A stretch of DNA of 64,000 bases, from the NCBI GenBank assembly GCA_022577435.1, contig JAKOON010000013.1:5367001-5431000 (forward strand). Reading direction: 5' to 3'. The stretch is from Embiotoca jacksoni (lineage: Eukaryota > Chordata > Actinopteri > Embiotocidae). Below are positions 46,719-57,920 of this stretch, in pieces (position 1 is the first letter of the stretch; every line of letters begins with the position of its first letter). Under the pieces are notes generated by a model, which worked only from the letters and a program-made list of their open reading frames with translations, was not told where the DNA came from and did not search any database. Both the position numbers and the translations under genes were made by a program.

Positions 46719-49700
46719 ACTGTAAACAATAACTCCTCTACTGGTCACAATTATTGTGTAAAGATATTTTATTTCATGGGTCTTACTGTTTAGTTTTTTG
46801 TTGTTTGTTAATCTCGATCTCAAGTGCTTTATATAAATTGTAATATCTATGCTCCAAGTGAAATCCTTGCCTTTCCCATAGTAAAGAAGCAGTTCCTCAG
46901 TTTGAGCTGAGAGTGGAGCTGTGGAGCTGTGCCCTGGAGGAAGAGCTCACCTTGGTAAACACGCCAAAGAAACTAGCCAAGAAGCTCCGCAGCTCCTTCG
47001 GAAAGACCAATGGAAAGAAGCTCTGCTCCCTGCTGGACACTCCAGACCCTGACACCTTCCTGCAGTATAACCCAATACCCTAGTACGTGTTGTGCTATCT
47101 CCTAAAATCCTCTGCAGGCTCTTGGCTCCCTATTTAAGGTTTTTGCAGTTGGAAACTAATTCGATCAGGACTTATTACTGGAACAAGAGGGGTTCAGCTG
47201 CAGGCTTTGTAAAAGTTGTTTTTTTAAACAAATCACAATAAGTGTGTGTTGAAATACGAGGTAAACCAATATTTGTGGTTATGAATACTGATATGTTTAG
47301 ATTTCAGACATTGAGGTTGTTTCGTGCCAATGAATATATTTGTTTTATTGGAAAACATTTTTCCCCACTTGTTATCATTTTGCATTTGAGAGGAGAAGCA
47401 AACTTTTAGAGCTTCGAGTTAGAAACTCAACTGAACAATTATAAAATGCGTACTGCCTGTTGAGTGGAAGGAGAAACACTGGGATCATTGGGCCTTTTTA
47501 AAGGATGAGATCACAGATGAAAAACACAATAAGTTATGTGCATATATTAAGGTTAGAGGTCTGGAGTCTAGCATGTATCTGCTTTGGTCAAGCCAGGGAA
47601 TTCAAATAGTCAATGCGGTATGCTTGAAGAATGTTAAATTCTGTGGATGTGTGTCTACCTGTTCCAGTGGAGCCAAATACAGCCTGCTGGCCTACACAAC
47701 ACTGTGTCTGCCCGAGGCAGAAGGAAGCTTTCAGTCTCACTCCCTCATTGTCCTCCAAAACGGTAGGAAGCAAAGCCACAGAAATGTAATACCTATGGAT
47801 ATAGTGGGATTATGGGTTTTAGCTCCTGATTTTAATTCAGTGATGTAATCATACAACATTTTGCACCATTAAAATGAAACCTAAAATTAAACAAAATAAC
47901 CTATAATTGAAATTTTGCTAGGATTGCTTTTCTTTTGTGTGGGTGATTAAATGGTTAAGAAAGTTGGTGCTCAGGCAAGTTTTTGTTAACCACCTCTAAT
48001 TTGAAGAACAGGCTTTTGGAATGAGTGCACCATGGTACATTACTGTTATGGCAGGAAGTTATATTAGAGGAACAGATATGTAATACTATAGCATTTGTTA
48101 TGAAAATAATGTTTACGCTGTTGTTTTCTTTTCAAGTTTGGAATGAATATAAATGAGCATCTTTTATTTCTACATAAAGCATATCGTAGTTTATTAGAAT
48201 TAAATGATTGTAGACCTCATTCTTTAAATTTGCACCGCTTCATCCTTACAGCTGAGTGGTCATCTTGGCTTCCACTTTATGGCAACCTGTGCTGCCGGTT
48301 GGTGGCCCAGCCTAGCTGTATGACACAGACCATGATGACTGGCTACCTGAACCAAAAGGTGCATTGACTGCTGTTCTCATTAGCATGAGCTCCATAACTG
48401 ATTGCTGGTTTAGATTCGACAGTTTCTTAGTGTTTTGATTTCCTCACAACTTTCAGCAAAGTGTGGCGGGAATGAACCGCTGCTGCAGTCTTTACTGTGT
48501 GCTGAGTGCCGGATTTCTGTCCTGTTATTTCACCCCGGAAGAAATTGACGCTAAAGTGCTGCCTACTCTCAGCGTACCCATCAGTAAGGTAAGAGAAAAT
48601 TGTAAAAAAAAAAAAAAAAAATGTTCAGCTAATATGTTGAGATTCAGGATATATATAAGAACTAATTTGCTGTTTTATGTAACTTTAAAATATGACAGTA
48701 GAAGGAGCTATGCTGGAACTTCTGTACTTATCAATCAGATAATAAAAGGCAGAAAAGTAAAATAACTCCAGGAATAGCTATTGTGGTTACCCTTGTCTCT
48801 GTTATTGCTAATCATTCATTATTATCTGTTTTAATTGCGGTGTCTGGTTAGAGGAAAATAACGTAAACATCAGATTCATTATTACTGATTTAAATCTCAG
48901 TTTAGCCTTTTCCCGAGCATTTGCAAACCAACCAGAACACAAAATGCCACATTACTCAGTGAGACCCTCTGCGTCTTTGGCATTTTGCTGCTGAATTAAT
49001 CTTTTTTTTTTTCCTGCAATATCAGCTGTGTGCTTTTTACTGCAGTATCTCACTTAGAGCTCTGGTATGCTGTCAAACTAATTTTCAGCTTATAATAAGT
49101 TATTTGTCTTATTTCTGCAGGACACTTGCATTCGTGTGATGGAGAAGGAGTCAGCAGGCCACAAATCCAGGCGTTTGTCCATCACCAACCCTTCGCCAGA
49201 GGGATCTCAGACCATCGTCTTCACCACAGACTCCAGGGAGGAGCTGGAGGACTGGCTGGATGCCCTCCACCAGCACCTCTATGATCAGAGTAAGTGTTTT
49301 TGTGTGGACATGTAGTACAAGGCTGTGTATATATAAGCTACAGGTTGCATAATATTTTCTTTTAAAAGGTTTTGTGCGTGTTTGTGATTGTATAAAAAGA
49401 AGGTGGTGTGTGCACATCAGTCTTCACCAGAAAAAAGGCTGCACATATATTTAGCTAAAGTCCTCTTAGCAAGAACAGATAGTGTAACCTTTATCAGCAT
49501 CTCTCGTGCCTATCCTTGTTTACGACCAGGCCGGTGGCTGCACTGCTGCGACCAGCTAATGAAGATCGAGGTCACGTCACCGCGGAAACCATCACTCTTC
49601 CTCACCAAGCAGGCTGACTCTGTTTACAACGACCTCAGTGAGTAGAGTAATTGGAATGAGTGGCTGAGTGAGTTAGACAGAGGTTGATAATTCCACGACT

Positions 49701-50726
49701 CTTTGAAGGTTTTACAGAATTTCTATTTGCATACATTTGTTTAAAGCAGATATGATGCAAGTGCTCACAACAAATGAGACACCTCAATGAAATATAATAC
49801 ATTCTATTAACTGCGCATAATAATTTTCATTTCATCGGTGAAGCCTGAAAAAACATTCTTTTACATGCAAATTAGAAAACTGAAATGCGTTCTTGTGCGT
49901 CCTTTGTGATATGTTATTGTATTTTGTCAGTATTTTAATAGTACATCAAACATGGAAAAGAAACATTTAATGTCTACCTCGTCTATTTTACTTTATTTCA
50001 ATGTTAGTTTATATTATTTGACTTGCAGGTATAAATTCACCTGGTAAATTTGAGAGCATCACGGATATAATCCACAATAAGATTGAGGAGACAGATGGCC
50101 TCTTCCTTATTGGCCATGAAGACGAGAAGGAGGCACCTAATTGGTCCACTCTGTTTGACGGATCCCATTCAATGGTGTTGCAGAAGAATATTTTGTCACA
50201 GAGCAAAACGTCCACCCCTTGTTCAAGCCCCAACACCGGCTCCACACCCATCGGCAACAAGAAGCGCCGTGCTCCTCTCCCTCCCACTGACAGAGAGCCT
50301 GTTGCTCCTCCGACCCGTCCAGCCAGACCTCCCCCCCCCACTCCTCTTCATCATCAGCCTCCTCCCTCCTACCGGGAGAAGGAGAACTCCAGCACTTGCA
50401 CTTCACGCCCAGCCACAAAGTCCAAAACAGGCAGACCATCTCTGGATGCCAAGTTTTCTGCCATCATCCAGCAGCTCCAGCGCAACAATGCTGGAGGACC
50501 TGCAGCCCTCAGCCGAAAAAATGCTCCATTGGGTGTCCTCGATGTACACCCACAGGGCCAGCCTCCTCTCCAGCAGCTGGAGTACCAGAACCTCCACACC
50601 CAAACCCCCGAGGCCACAGCTGATCATGGTTTTATCAGAGCCAGTAATGGTCCCGGTCCTGTTCCTGCACCGCGGAGCAAACTGAGGAAGTCTTTCAGAG
50701 AGAGGATGAATCTTAAAGGGTTGTAA
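43870..50726 (+). CDS. rtkn2: Rhotekin-2 (RTKN2), complete 13-exon CDS
   Basis: Thirteen exons join in consistent phase to 2172 nt, 723 residues plus TAA (human RTKN2 about 609; the difference is mainly at the N-terminus and proline-rich tail). Order: a basic N-terminus; an HR1/REM Rho-binding segment with NIQEKLDFEMRMREG (~80-144); anillin-homology region with LRLPLMWRDSDHFNNR, FCLMQMGSEVFDTEM and NTPKKLAKKL (~160-345); PH domain (~350-456, ending EDWLDALHQHLYD); RWLHCCDQLMKIEV and SPRKPSLFLTKQADSVYNDL; ITDIIHNKIEETDGLFLIGH; then a Pro-rich tail with RRAPLPPTDRE. RTKN2 rather than RTKN by these blocks. Known role: Rho-GTP effector/scaffold acting in the cytoplasm and nucleus, promoting survival signalling. 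Convergent with arid5b, as in human. Confidence 0.96.
44388..44489 (+). CDS. rtkn2: rtkn2 exon 2 (possible alternative N-terminal exon)
   Basis: Residues 44-77: LQIVEDMNLLYIRQISKKLQ at its end, similar to the HILEDLNMLYIRQMALSLE start of a rhotekin isoform. Acceptor TTTCAG, donor GTGCAT. It is 102 bp, phase 0 both sides, so it can be skipped without frameshift, and it has its own in-frame ATG. Confidence 0.75.
45371..45570 (+). CDS. rtkn2: rtkn2 exon 3, HR1/REM domain
   Basis: Residues 78 to ~144: NNNIQEKLDFEMRMREGAYK, CSKREQVLNASKNLLTCNAR and LTQLQRKKEEQ. Acceptor ATGAAG (AAG type), donor GTAAAA. Forms the Rho-binding coiled coil. Confidence 0.95.
45962..46020 (+). CDS. rtkn2: rtkn2 exon 4
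   Basis: Residues ~144-164: LSDPGSDGRLPCNGTIAMS, beginning of the anillin-homology region. Acceptor TTACAG, donor GTAAGA. Confidence 0.93.
46189..46242 (+). CDS. rtkn2: rtkn2 exon 5
   Basis: Residues ~164-182: LRLPLMWRDSDHFNNRG, matching human IRIPLMWKDSDHFSNK. Acceptor CTGCAG, donor GTACGT. Confidence 0.94.
46356..46473 (+). CDS. rtkn2: rtkn2 exon 6
   Basis: Residues ~182-221: SRRVALFCLMQMGSEVFDTE then VVDRSVTDVCFEGVTI. Acceptor CCTCAG, donor GTAAGT. Confidence 0.95.
46692..46718 (+). repeat. poly(T)27 homopolymer
   Basis: Uninterrupted T run in rtkn2 intron 6. Confidence 0.94.
46882..47082 (+). CDS. rtkn2: rtkn2 exon 7
   Basis: Residues ~221-288: KEAVPQFELRVELWSCALEE, NTPKKLAKKLRSSFGKTNGK and LLDTPDPDTF. 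Acceptor CCATAG, donor GTACGT. Confidence 0.94.
47668..47762 (+). CDS. rtkn2: rtkn2 exon 8
   Basis: Residues ~288-320: GAKYSLLAYTTLCLPEAEGS then SHSLIVLQN (human GVKYNLLAHTTLTLESAEDS). Acceptor TTCCAG, donor GTAGGA. Confidence 0.94.
48252..48358 (+). CDS. rtkn2: rtkn2 exon 9
   Basis: Residues ~320-355: WLPLYGNLCCRLVAQPSCMT then GYLNQK, leading into the PH domain. Acceptor TTACAG, donor GTGCAT. Confidence 0.95.
48457..48588 (+). CDS. rtkn2: rtkn2 exon 10, PH domain first half
   Basis: Residues 356-399: NRCCSLYCVLSAGFLSCYFT then PEEIDAKVLPTLSVPISK. Human has WRRLYCVLRGGKLYCF here. Acceptor TTTCAG, donor GTAAGA. Confidence 0.93.
49121..49289 (+). CDS. rtkn2: rtkn2 exon 11, PH domain second half
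   Basis: Residues 400 to ~456: DTCIRVMEKES, RLSITNPSPEGSQTIVFTTD and EELEDWLDALHQHLYDQ with the conserved PH-domain tryptophan. Acceptor CTGCAG, donor GTAAGT. Confidence 0.95.
49530..49637 (+). CDS. rtkn2: rtkn2 exon 12
   Basis: Residues ~456-492: RWLHCCDQLMKIEVTSPRKP then LFLTKQADSVYNDL, strongly matching human QWKHCCEELMKIEIMSPRKP. Acceptor ACCAG, donor GTGAGT. Confidence 0.95.
50029..50726 (+). CDS. rtkn2: rtkn2 exon 13 (terminal)
   Basis: Residues ~492-723: SPGKFESITDIIHNKIEETD, NWSTLFDGSHSMVLQKNI, RRAPLPPTDRE, a long Pro-rich SH3-ligand-like stretch, SLDAKFSAIIQQLQ, and PVPAPRSKLRK near the C-terminus (human PVPAPRQKS). TAA at 50724-50726. Confidence 0.95.
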
Positions 50727-50933
50727 CCTCGACCGTAGACCATATCTATATTTAGCTAACTATCCCTACTTTATCACTAATGCACATTAGTGTAACAGAA
50801 CTTTTCAACTTAGCTGTTTAGCATTGATAAATTCACATATCACATTATATGTGACCGCACCTCAACAGTAATAACAACCCCTCATTATCTGTGAAGATAT
50901 ATGGGCTTGACTGTTTGTGAGGTTCTTCAATAT

Positions 50934-51590
50934 TTAAAGGAATAATTTCACATTTTGGGAAATATGCTCACCTGCTTTCTTGCTGAGAGTTAGATGGAAA
51001 AATTCATGACCAGTCTCATACTGTATACTTAATATGAAGCTGGAACCAGGACAAAGTCAGCTAAGATGATCATAGGGTTGGAAAGAGAGAAAGTTCTTGT
51101 CCAAGGTAACAAAATCCGCCTACCAGCTGATCTAAAATGCGTTCATTAACATGTTATATTTTATTTTTTAAATCTAAAATAAACTGCAGTGTAAAGACGG
51201 GGTTTTGTTTCTGGTCGAAAGCAGTGACTCACTGGGATGTGTTCGATGTCGTCTAGCCATGACAAGACTCCAAGAAGTCACTGCTCCAGGACAAAACTTA
51301 CCATAAAACTCCACACAGTTGTTCTCAGCACTTCTTTCTATGTCAGTACACCATGTTAATTAGTGAGCTTTAGAGGTACTAGTGGTGCTAGCAGGTTTTG
51401 TTACCTCTGGACTGAGTTAGGCTAGGTGTTTCCCCCTGCTTTCAGTATTTAGTCTAAGATAAGGTAACCATCTCCCACCTCCAGCTTCATAGTTCAACTT
51501 TAAGTGTACAAATCTTCTCATTTAACTCTTAACAACTCACCATGCTGTATAAACGTATTTCTCAAAATATCAAGCTGTAGTTGTAACTTA
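50934..51590. repeat. long near-palindromic inverted repeat (foldback/MITE-like element)
   Basis: Left-arm blocks recur inverted in the right arm. GGTAACAAAATCCGCCTACC (51106 on) pairs with GGTTTTGTTACC (ending about 51404). The CATTAACATG region (~51144) pairs with CATGTTAATTAG (~51352), and CAGTGACT (~51222) pairs with AGTCACTGCT (~51276). The outer ends pair TTTTGGGAAATA and GAGAGTTAGAT with TATTTCTCAAAATA and ATTTAACTCTTA. The centre is near 51255. The outer end resembles a repeat I remember as widespread in percomorph fish genomes. Confidence 0.75.
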
Positions 51591-53213
51591 AAGGATGGAT
51601 AGATGATAAGGTCTGAAAAAGATCCTCTCATTGTCCATCATGACAACCCAAACTCTAGTTGACACCTCATAACACAATATCAATAGTGTATTGATACATC
51701 TCCCACCTACGCTGTCCATTTATACATTTTCTTTTTCATGTGCAGCTAACCCATAGATGAAATTGAAAGCTGTATGCTGGCTTGGGCACCACTATCATCA
51801 ATCCCACTAAAATGGAAAGGCTTATTTCTCAGCTCTGCCACTGGAACATGGACTGAAGAAAGAGCCTTTGCAAAAGCACTCAAATTGGAATTGATCCATT
51901 GGGCAACTGTGGACGAATCATTCCTTTTGGAACTATTGACTTATTCTACTTACTGTGACGACTTTATGACCAGTAGAGCTGATTTTAGAGGAACAGGGTT
52001 TTTTAGGAGCAAATGCAAGCACTAATGTGACTTCTCCATTCCCCAGAGGTCTTTATAATGGACTGACCTTGGTTTTCAGTGGCTACACAGTATGTCCAAC
52101 ATAATTTAACACTGCAGCCAATAAATGCTACCAACATAATTGAATGAATGAGTTTTTTGAGTGGCTAAAAAAAATGAATGCCCTTGTGTATGTGTTTTGA
52201 GCACATCCAGGACTGCCAGCCACTAAATATTTCAGCCACTTAACGATATTGTGTTGAAGAATGGTCGTCATAATTACACATAGTGTACTAAACATTAGGT
52301 TTTGCTACTTGTTCTGAAATTGCCTGCCCTGATAAAGTTGAAAGCAACAGTCACCTTTTTTTTTTTTTTTTATCTCTCCCTTCAAATTCTGTTTAATTTA
52401 GGAGATGTAGATTTGGAGGGAGGTGGATTACAGGAGGATTTAGTTTAAGCCTTGAAAGAGAGAAAGGGAGAGAATAGATTACACAAAAGGGGATGCAGCT
52501 CAATATTAGCACTTTGTCAAATGGTTCTTATGCTTGGTGTGCATTACTGATACACTTTGGGCCTGTACTGTATATACCTGGAAAAACAAGGGAGGGATCA
52601 AGGCTAAAACCTTATAGCACTAGTTTTTATTGATGTGGTTAGGTCTGTATGATTATCACAATAAATATTTTGCATTTCCTGAATCCCCATCAACATCGTA
52701 ACCATTTTCAGTTACACTGAACGTGCTAACATGGCAGGTACTGTGAAAGTTCAGATTTCTGTACTATTTTGGACAATTACCCATGTAGCTCCAGTGAAAT
52801 TCATTTCAACACAAGCACACAGGGAAGGTGTCCTCTGTTTGGAGTACGCGATCTAATGATTAGTCTAATTAATAAGTGCTTTAAAATCTTTTATATTTGT
52901 TTTACACTCAACAGCAATACTAGTAGCATCAAATTGTTGTGTTTTGTATTATTTTTAATGAAAATGTTCTGTAATTATTTGACTGCAAATCATCTTAATG
53001 CTACTTTTGGCATATTCATTATTTAGACTTAAAGTGGCATTATGTTTACGCACTAGTAAGTAGCAATACATTAATCTTGCCCTAGTGCAGAATAATTTGT
53101 TTATAGTGCAATGTAAAAAATAAAAATGTTAGTTATTGTTTCTCAAAAAGTGCAATTTTCTCTTCACTCTCCGTCTTGGAAGCTAACTGTATTTTTTATT
53201 ATTGCTGATCTGC

Positions 53214-53219
53214 AATAAA
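53214..53219 (+). promoter_or_regulatory. rtkn2: candidate distal polyadenylation signal of rtkn2
   Basis: AATAAA in TGCAATAAAACGG, followed within 40 bases by GT-rich sequence. It is the last good hexamer before the arid5b 3' end. Confidence 0.5.
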
Positions 53220-53696
53220 ACGGCTTACATTCTACCCTGGTGAGGCTGCTTTATTTTTGCTGAGCTTGGAAGTATTACTGAATATTTTTCATGTTAAAAG
53301 TTTACCAGGGGGTGGCAATAAAAGTCAAAGCATAGCTTTTATTGCAGCCCAACACACATCCCATAGAGACACATGCACTGGCACATTTCTCCACTGCAGC
53401 AAATACTGGAGAGCCTTCTCTGGCTTCGAGCCCAGAAGTAGCCTGTTGTGAAGATTAAGGCGGATGGAATCTCATAGCCAGATAATGGTATTACAATAAT
53501 AAAACCCCATTCACACTGCATTTACTCAGGAAAAAAATGAATATTACATTGACGTTAGCGCACTGGCGTCAAATATCAGTTTATTCAACCCTCGGTCTTT
53601 ATTCGCAGATCAGTTAAAGAACACAACTGAAGAAACGTGTATAGATAGTAAAATATTTTAATTAAATATACAGGAGGTCATATCATACAAAATGTC

Positions 53697-53702
53697 TTTA
53701 TT
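53697..53702 (-). promoter_or_regulatory. arid5b: candidate polyadenylation signal of arid5b
   Basis: TTTATT on plus, AATAAA on minus, downstream of the arid5b stop at 55890. Further copies lie at 53598-53603 and 53580-53585. Any of them leaves only about 350-480 bases to the rtkn2 distal signal. Confidence 0.4.
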
Positions 53703-55889
53703 TGTTTTTTTTTTGTCTTGCCCCCCAGTTGGGTGATTGGTAAACAGATGGCTACTGTATCAAAAACACTTTCAGGATGCACATTAATGGAAACATGGAA
53801 AAAAAAAAAAAAAAAAAAAAAGTGAAACGACAACAAATAAAAAGTATCCTAATTCTTAAACTGTAGTGTTCGTTTGAATCTAACGTGATCACGGTGACCT
53901 TGAAACAGAACAAACAAGGACACAGCTAGATTGTGTAACCAACTTTTATACTGTTTTTTTTTTTATACTATTTACAGATTATAACAGTTTATATGAGAAC
54001 AACCACGCAGTTCTATCTACAGTGCTATTTACACGGAAAATAAGACGAGAGAGAGGGGTTGCCATGAATTGATCCCATATGAATGTTCTGTACAGGAGCC
54101 AGCACTAATGCCAGTTTTACCTACACACAGCAATGTACAGTACTTTATCAGAAATGAATGTCTTTATCTAAGTATTCAGTAAAGTTTTTTTTTTATAGAC
54201 AGACCTTTACAGCTATTTTTTTTTCTTCTTTTGAAACACCAGACATGTTCACTGTGTATTTCGAGTATCCTGGATTGCAATTATAGTGGTTGTAAAAGCC
54301 AGCGCAGGTGTTGTCTTTCCACCTTAGGCTATGGAGCATGGTAGGCATACTTTATGGAGTCTGGTACCTTTTCATCACTGCTAGAAAACACATAGAGCAC
54401 ACATGCCCTGCGGATGACAGACACCAGGCCTGTGTCAATATCAGCTATCGGTAAATCTCGCAGGTTCTTGTATAATTGACTGCCTGACACATTTAAGCGA
54501 GGTGAATAGATTCATTGAAGCACAAATACTAACCATTAGGTTAAAGCATTGCTGTTTAAATTTTAAAAACGTGAGATTTTGTGCCTTACCCATTAAGTCT
54601 GATAGCCAAGTGTGCCATGTCGTTTTTGTATGAGTGTCTGTGCGCTGCATTTCAGACAAGAGTGACAGTAATATTGACATTCCTACCCTGCTACGGAAGA
54701 TAAACCTTAACAACTGTAGTGCTAACTCTAATCCAAGACTGCGAAAGGCACAGATATTTGCAAAGCAGTAATATCCTAAGTGACAACATTCCTATCAAAT
54801 CATACAGTGAAGCTTTTCAGCGTGTTGAATAAAAGAGTCTGTTCACCTCCCCCCCCCCCAAAAAAATAGCTTTTCAAGTCAAGAACAAAAAGATGAAATG
54901 CAGATTTCTTTTTTTTTTTCGGTGAGCATTCCACAGCAGACGGCTGCTTCATTATGCTCGTCCGACAGACAAAAACAAGCCGCTGCAGTCTACTCATCAC
55001 AAAGGGTTTGGGGGTCAAATTACTTTCAGTTTAGAAAGTAAAAATTTGAAAGGGCTTTTCATTAACTTTCAACAAAAAAACATTCATGATTTGTCAGAAG
55101 CTCAAACATGATGGCGGTTTATGTTTTGTTTGAACTGAAATACTTTATGAATAAAAACCTGAACTGAATAAAAAGTGAGTCTACAGTACATCTGTCATAC
55201 ACAGCACCCCTGAATGTTATGTTATGATGAAACTATTCATGTTATGCAGCACCGCAGTGAGTGTTAATGTCTATTCCAAAGGGTCCAGGTGGATTTATTG
55301 TGGCAAAAAACAGGCAACAGAGTTCAGCGTGGAAACATGTAAACAGATACAACTCCACTGGCTCCCTAAAGAGTAATCGTATGCTTAACAGCTGTTGAAC
55401 ATGGTTTGTGATGGTGAAGTTACATAAAGAATTTCATTTACGTTGTCATGTTACTTTTAGTGTTTTTAAGCAACAAAGTTTAGCCCTCAGACGCAGTAAA
55501 CAAATGGCTTTTCTCGGTTGCCCTCTTTTTACACATCCAGAGCAACAACCTGACTCATGGTTACTGAGAGCGGCAAACTGATTTGTGAGCACATACACAT
55601 GAGCTTTGTGCAAAAAAAGGATACAACAACAAAAAAGATACAGTAAGTGGTGATACAAATAAAGAACAGTGCAAAGTATATAAACAAAGGCATACACAAA
55701 TAAAAAAAGAAAATGGAATTTTCAGTCCGCCTGACTGATGCATTTATCAGTTACAGCCAAAGTTATATAATCAGTGTTTTGTTTCAACTGAGCCACAATC
55801 CCAGAGCAAGAGAGACAGAAAGATGAAGAGAAGCTGAAATAGTTTCTGAGGATGAAGAAGGAGATTGAGAACAAATTGTTTTCTCTCCC
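53703..55889 (-). other. arid5b: probable 3' UTR of arid5b
   Basis: AT-rich non-coding sequence after the ARID5B stop, including a 23-base A run at 53799-53821. Human ARID5B also has a long 3' UTR. No exon structure seen. Confidence 0.5.
53799..53821 (+). repeat. poly(A)23 homopolymer
   Basis: Uninterrupted A run, poly(T) in the arid5b sense strand. Confidence 0.94.
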
Positions 55890-57920
55890 TCACAGTCTGG
55901 TGCTGGGGTGTACCGAGGACAGCTGAGGTGGTGGGAGGGTCGATAGAGGGTAAAGATGGTGCAACAGGTCCCCGTACAGTGCTGCCCCACCTGGGTGCCT
56001 GTAGAAGTGGTGTGGGCTGGGGCTGGAGGCCAGCAGCTGCCTGTGGAGCATCATGGAGTGGAAGGCTAATGGGGGCACGAGGGGAGACACTGCTGACTGG
56101 CTTTTCAGGTACTGGAGCCCTGGGTGCTGCTGCAGCCCGTCTTGGCCTCCTGGGGAGACAAGGCTGCCAGGTGGGTACATGCCAGCATAGAGGGGTGCAG
56201 CATGGGGTGGGGGGAAGGTGGTTGTAGGGTGGCCCTCAGGGAGATGGTTGTTGAGGTGAACGGCATGGGCCGGCTCGGCTGGTTTCAGCTCCTCTGGGTC
56301 GCTGCGTCGGATTGGACCGGCAGGGTGGATTGGTGTCACCACACGCACTTTCCTTTCTGGGACTTCCTCGCTCTCGGGCTCTACTAGGCTCCGCTTGCTG
56401 GGTCGAATGGGGCTGGTGAGGGACGATTCCCCAGAAGCTTTGGGGCTGGAAAATTGCGGCGATGGCTCTGCTGGGCTCTGTTTGGGGGGAGAGATTGTCA
56501 TAGGAGGAACTCGACATGCTTTAGGGTGTGAATCCAAACCCTGGTGCATGATCGAATATGGGAGACTGCAGAAGGGAGGCTTTGAGAAGGAGGAAACCCT
56601 CTGAGAGAGAGGTTTAGAAATTGTGAAGTCTCTGGGCTCATCTTCAGCCTCTCTACTCTCTCCGTGTGTTTGAGTCCTCTCACTGTAGTGAGATCTGTAG
56701 GCCAAGCCCTCTTGCTCCAGGCTGCCACAAACAAAGCCCTGGCTGCCTTCACGGTCCCTTGTGTAGTGCTCTCTCCGCTCTCCACTGGCAAAGCCAGTCA
56801 TCCTCTCTTGGCTCAGGCAGTTCTCAGTTTGTCTGTACAGACTGTGGAGGTGAGGGGAGGAGTAGCAGTCACCTGCGTAGCTCCGTGGCAGAGCAGCTGA
56901 GCCTTGTAGTAGCTTCTCCCCAGTGTTGTCCACCCCATCCTGGGCCTGGGTTCGGGGGAGATAAGGCTGCCATGGCGCACTGACTTGAGGCTGGAGATGG
57001 AGTTGATGGCTCGTCCGGCAGCTGTACGTCTCTGATAGCTCCCCCGCAGTGCTCCTCTCTGATGGTCCACCGGTGGCCTGTTGGTGAGGCTTGCTGCTCT
57101 GGGCATGCTGGATGACTGATGGCCTGAATATGGGTGCTACCTCAGGGATGCTGTCTGATACACACCCATGCCTCTGTCCTACCCCTTCCTCATCGCTTTT
57201 CCTCTTCTGCTTGTCCCTCTCACCCACTGATATGAGAGGGAGAGAGGATGCAGGTGTGGGAGGCGGAGGCTGAAGTGAGAGAGAAGTAAAGGAGAAAGGG
57301 TTCGACTCACACACTTGGGAGAGGAGTTTCTTTTTGGCCAAAGGAGACATGACCCCTTGGCTAGCTTTGCAGTAGGCAGCCGTCTGTCCGGGGCCCTGGG
57401 TAGACTCCTTCTTAATGACTCCATAGTCGTCTTTCTCTGGGAAGGAATCTGTGCTCAAGTCTATACACTGTCTGTCTGCCTGCTTACACATCGGTAACAC
57501 CTTCCCGACTCTCCCACCATGACTTTCTATGGAGTCTTTGACCCTGGAGAAGGGCTCAGGCAAAGCTACATGCCCAGCAGGTTTATTCTGATCCCAACGA
57601 TGAGGCAGATAAGGGTTTTTAGGAATGAAATGCCCTTCAGTTTGCTGTTCACAAGAGAGTTTTGCTTGGAGGGCTTCACTGATTTGCCTCCATTCAGGCT
57701 GGGGACCAGGCCCCGTGTGGAGGGGTAGACCAGCATGTGGGGCCCTGCAGTCTGGCTCTTTGGGGCAGAGTGAAGATGGCTGCTCCACTGCCAGGGACTC
57801 CTCTTTCTTCAGGGTCAGATGTAACTCTTCCTCCTCTATTACAATTGGTTCGTCTTGCAGAGATACCTCCTGTTTTACGGCTCTGGACAGCTCATGATTC
57901 TCTTCTCTCCCCTCGGAGTC
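55890..57920 (-). CDS. arid5b: arid5b terminal exon
   Basis: About 676 codons. The acceptor ACATGCAG precedes GACTCCGAG. It starts with an acidic segment containing VKQEV, a consensus SUMO acceptor site, followed by a long low-complexity region interspersed with the conserved ARID5B blocks. Several open frames on the opposite strand are shadows. Confidence 0.95.
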   Translation of the reverse strand, partial: DSEGREENHELSRAVKQEVSLQDEPIVIEEEELHLTLKKEESLAVEQPSSLCPKEPDCRAPHAGLPLHTGPGPQPEWRQISEALQAKLSCEQQTEGHFIPKNPYLPHRWDQNKPAGHVALPEPFSRVKDSIESHGGRVGKVLPMCKQADRQCIDLSTDSFPEKDDYGVIKKESTQGPGQTAAYCKASQGVMSPLAKKKLLSQVCESNPFSFTSLSLQPPPPTPASSLPLISVGERDKQKRKSDEEGVGQRHGCVSDSIPEVAPIFRPSVIQHAQSSKPHQQATGGPSERSTAGELSETYSCRTSHQLHLQPQVSAPWQPYLPRTQAQDGVDNTGEKLLQGSAALPRSYAGDCYSSPHLHSLYRQTENCLSQERMTGFASGERREHYTRDREGSQGFVCGSLEQEGLAYRSHYSERTQTHGESREAEDEPRDFTISKPLSQRVSSFSKPPFCSLPYSIMHQGLDSHPKACRVPPMTISPPKQSPAEPSPQFSSPKASGESSLTSPIRPSKRSLVEPESEEVPERKVRVVTPIHPAGPIRRSDPEELKPAEPAHAVHLNNHLPEGHPTTTFPPPHAAPLYAGMYPPGSLVSPGGQDGLQQHPGLQYLKSQSAVSPLVPPLAFHSMMLHRQLLASSPSPHHFYRHPGGAALYGDLLHHLYPLSTLPPPQLSSVHPSTRL

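Larger units (their letters stand above)
50727..53240 (+). other. rtkn2: probable 3' UTR of rtkn2
   Basis: Non-coding DNA after the stop. AATAAA candidates occur at 51178-51183, near 52121, near 52662 and at 53214-53219; the last is followed by a G/T-rich stretch and would give a 2.5 kb UTR. A large inverted repeat is embedded at 50934-51590. Confidence 0.55.

Noticed and set aside
43870..50726. Assignment of the plus-strand gene to RTKN (rhotekin-1)
   Set aside because: The NIQEKLDFEMRMREG, RDSDHFNNR, NTPKKLAKKL and SPRKPSLFLTK blocks and the arid5b neighbour are RTKN2 features.
51774..52025. 83-codon open frame downstream of rtkn2
   Set aside because: It sits in the probable rtkn2 3' UTR, has no recognisable domain and no splice partner.
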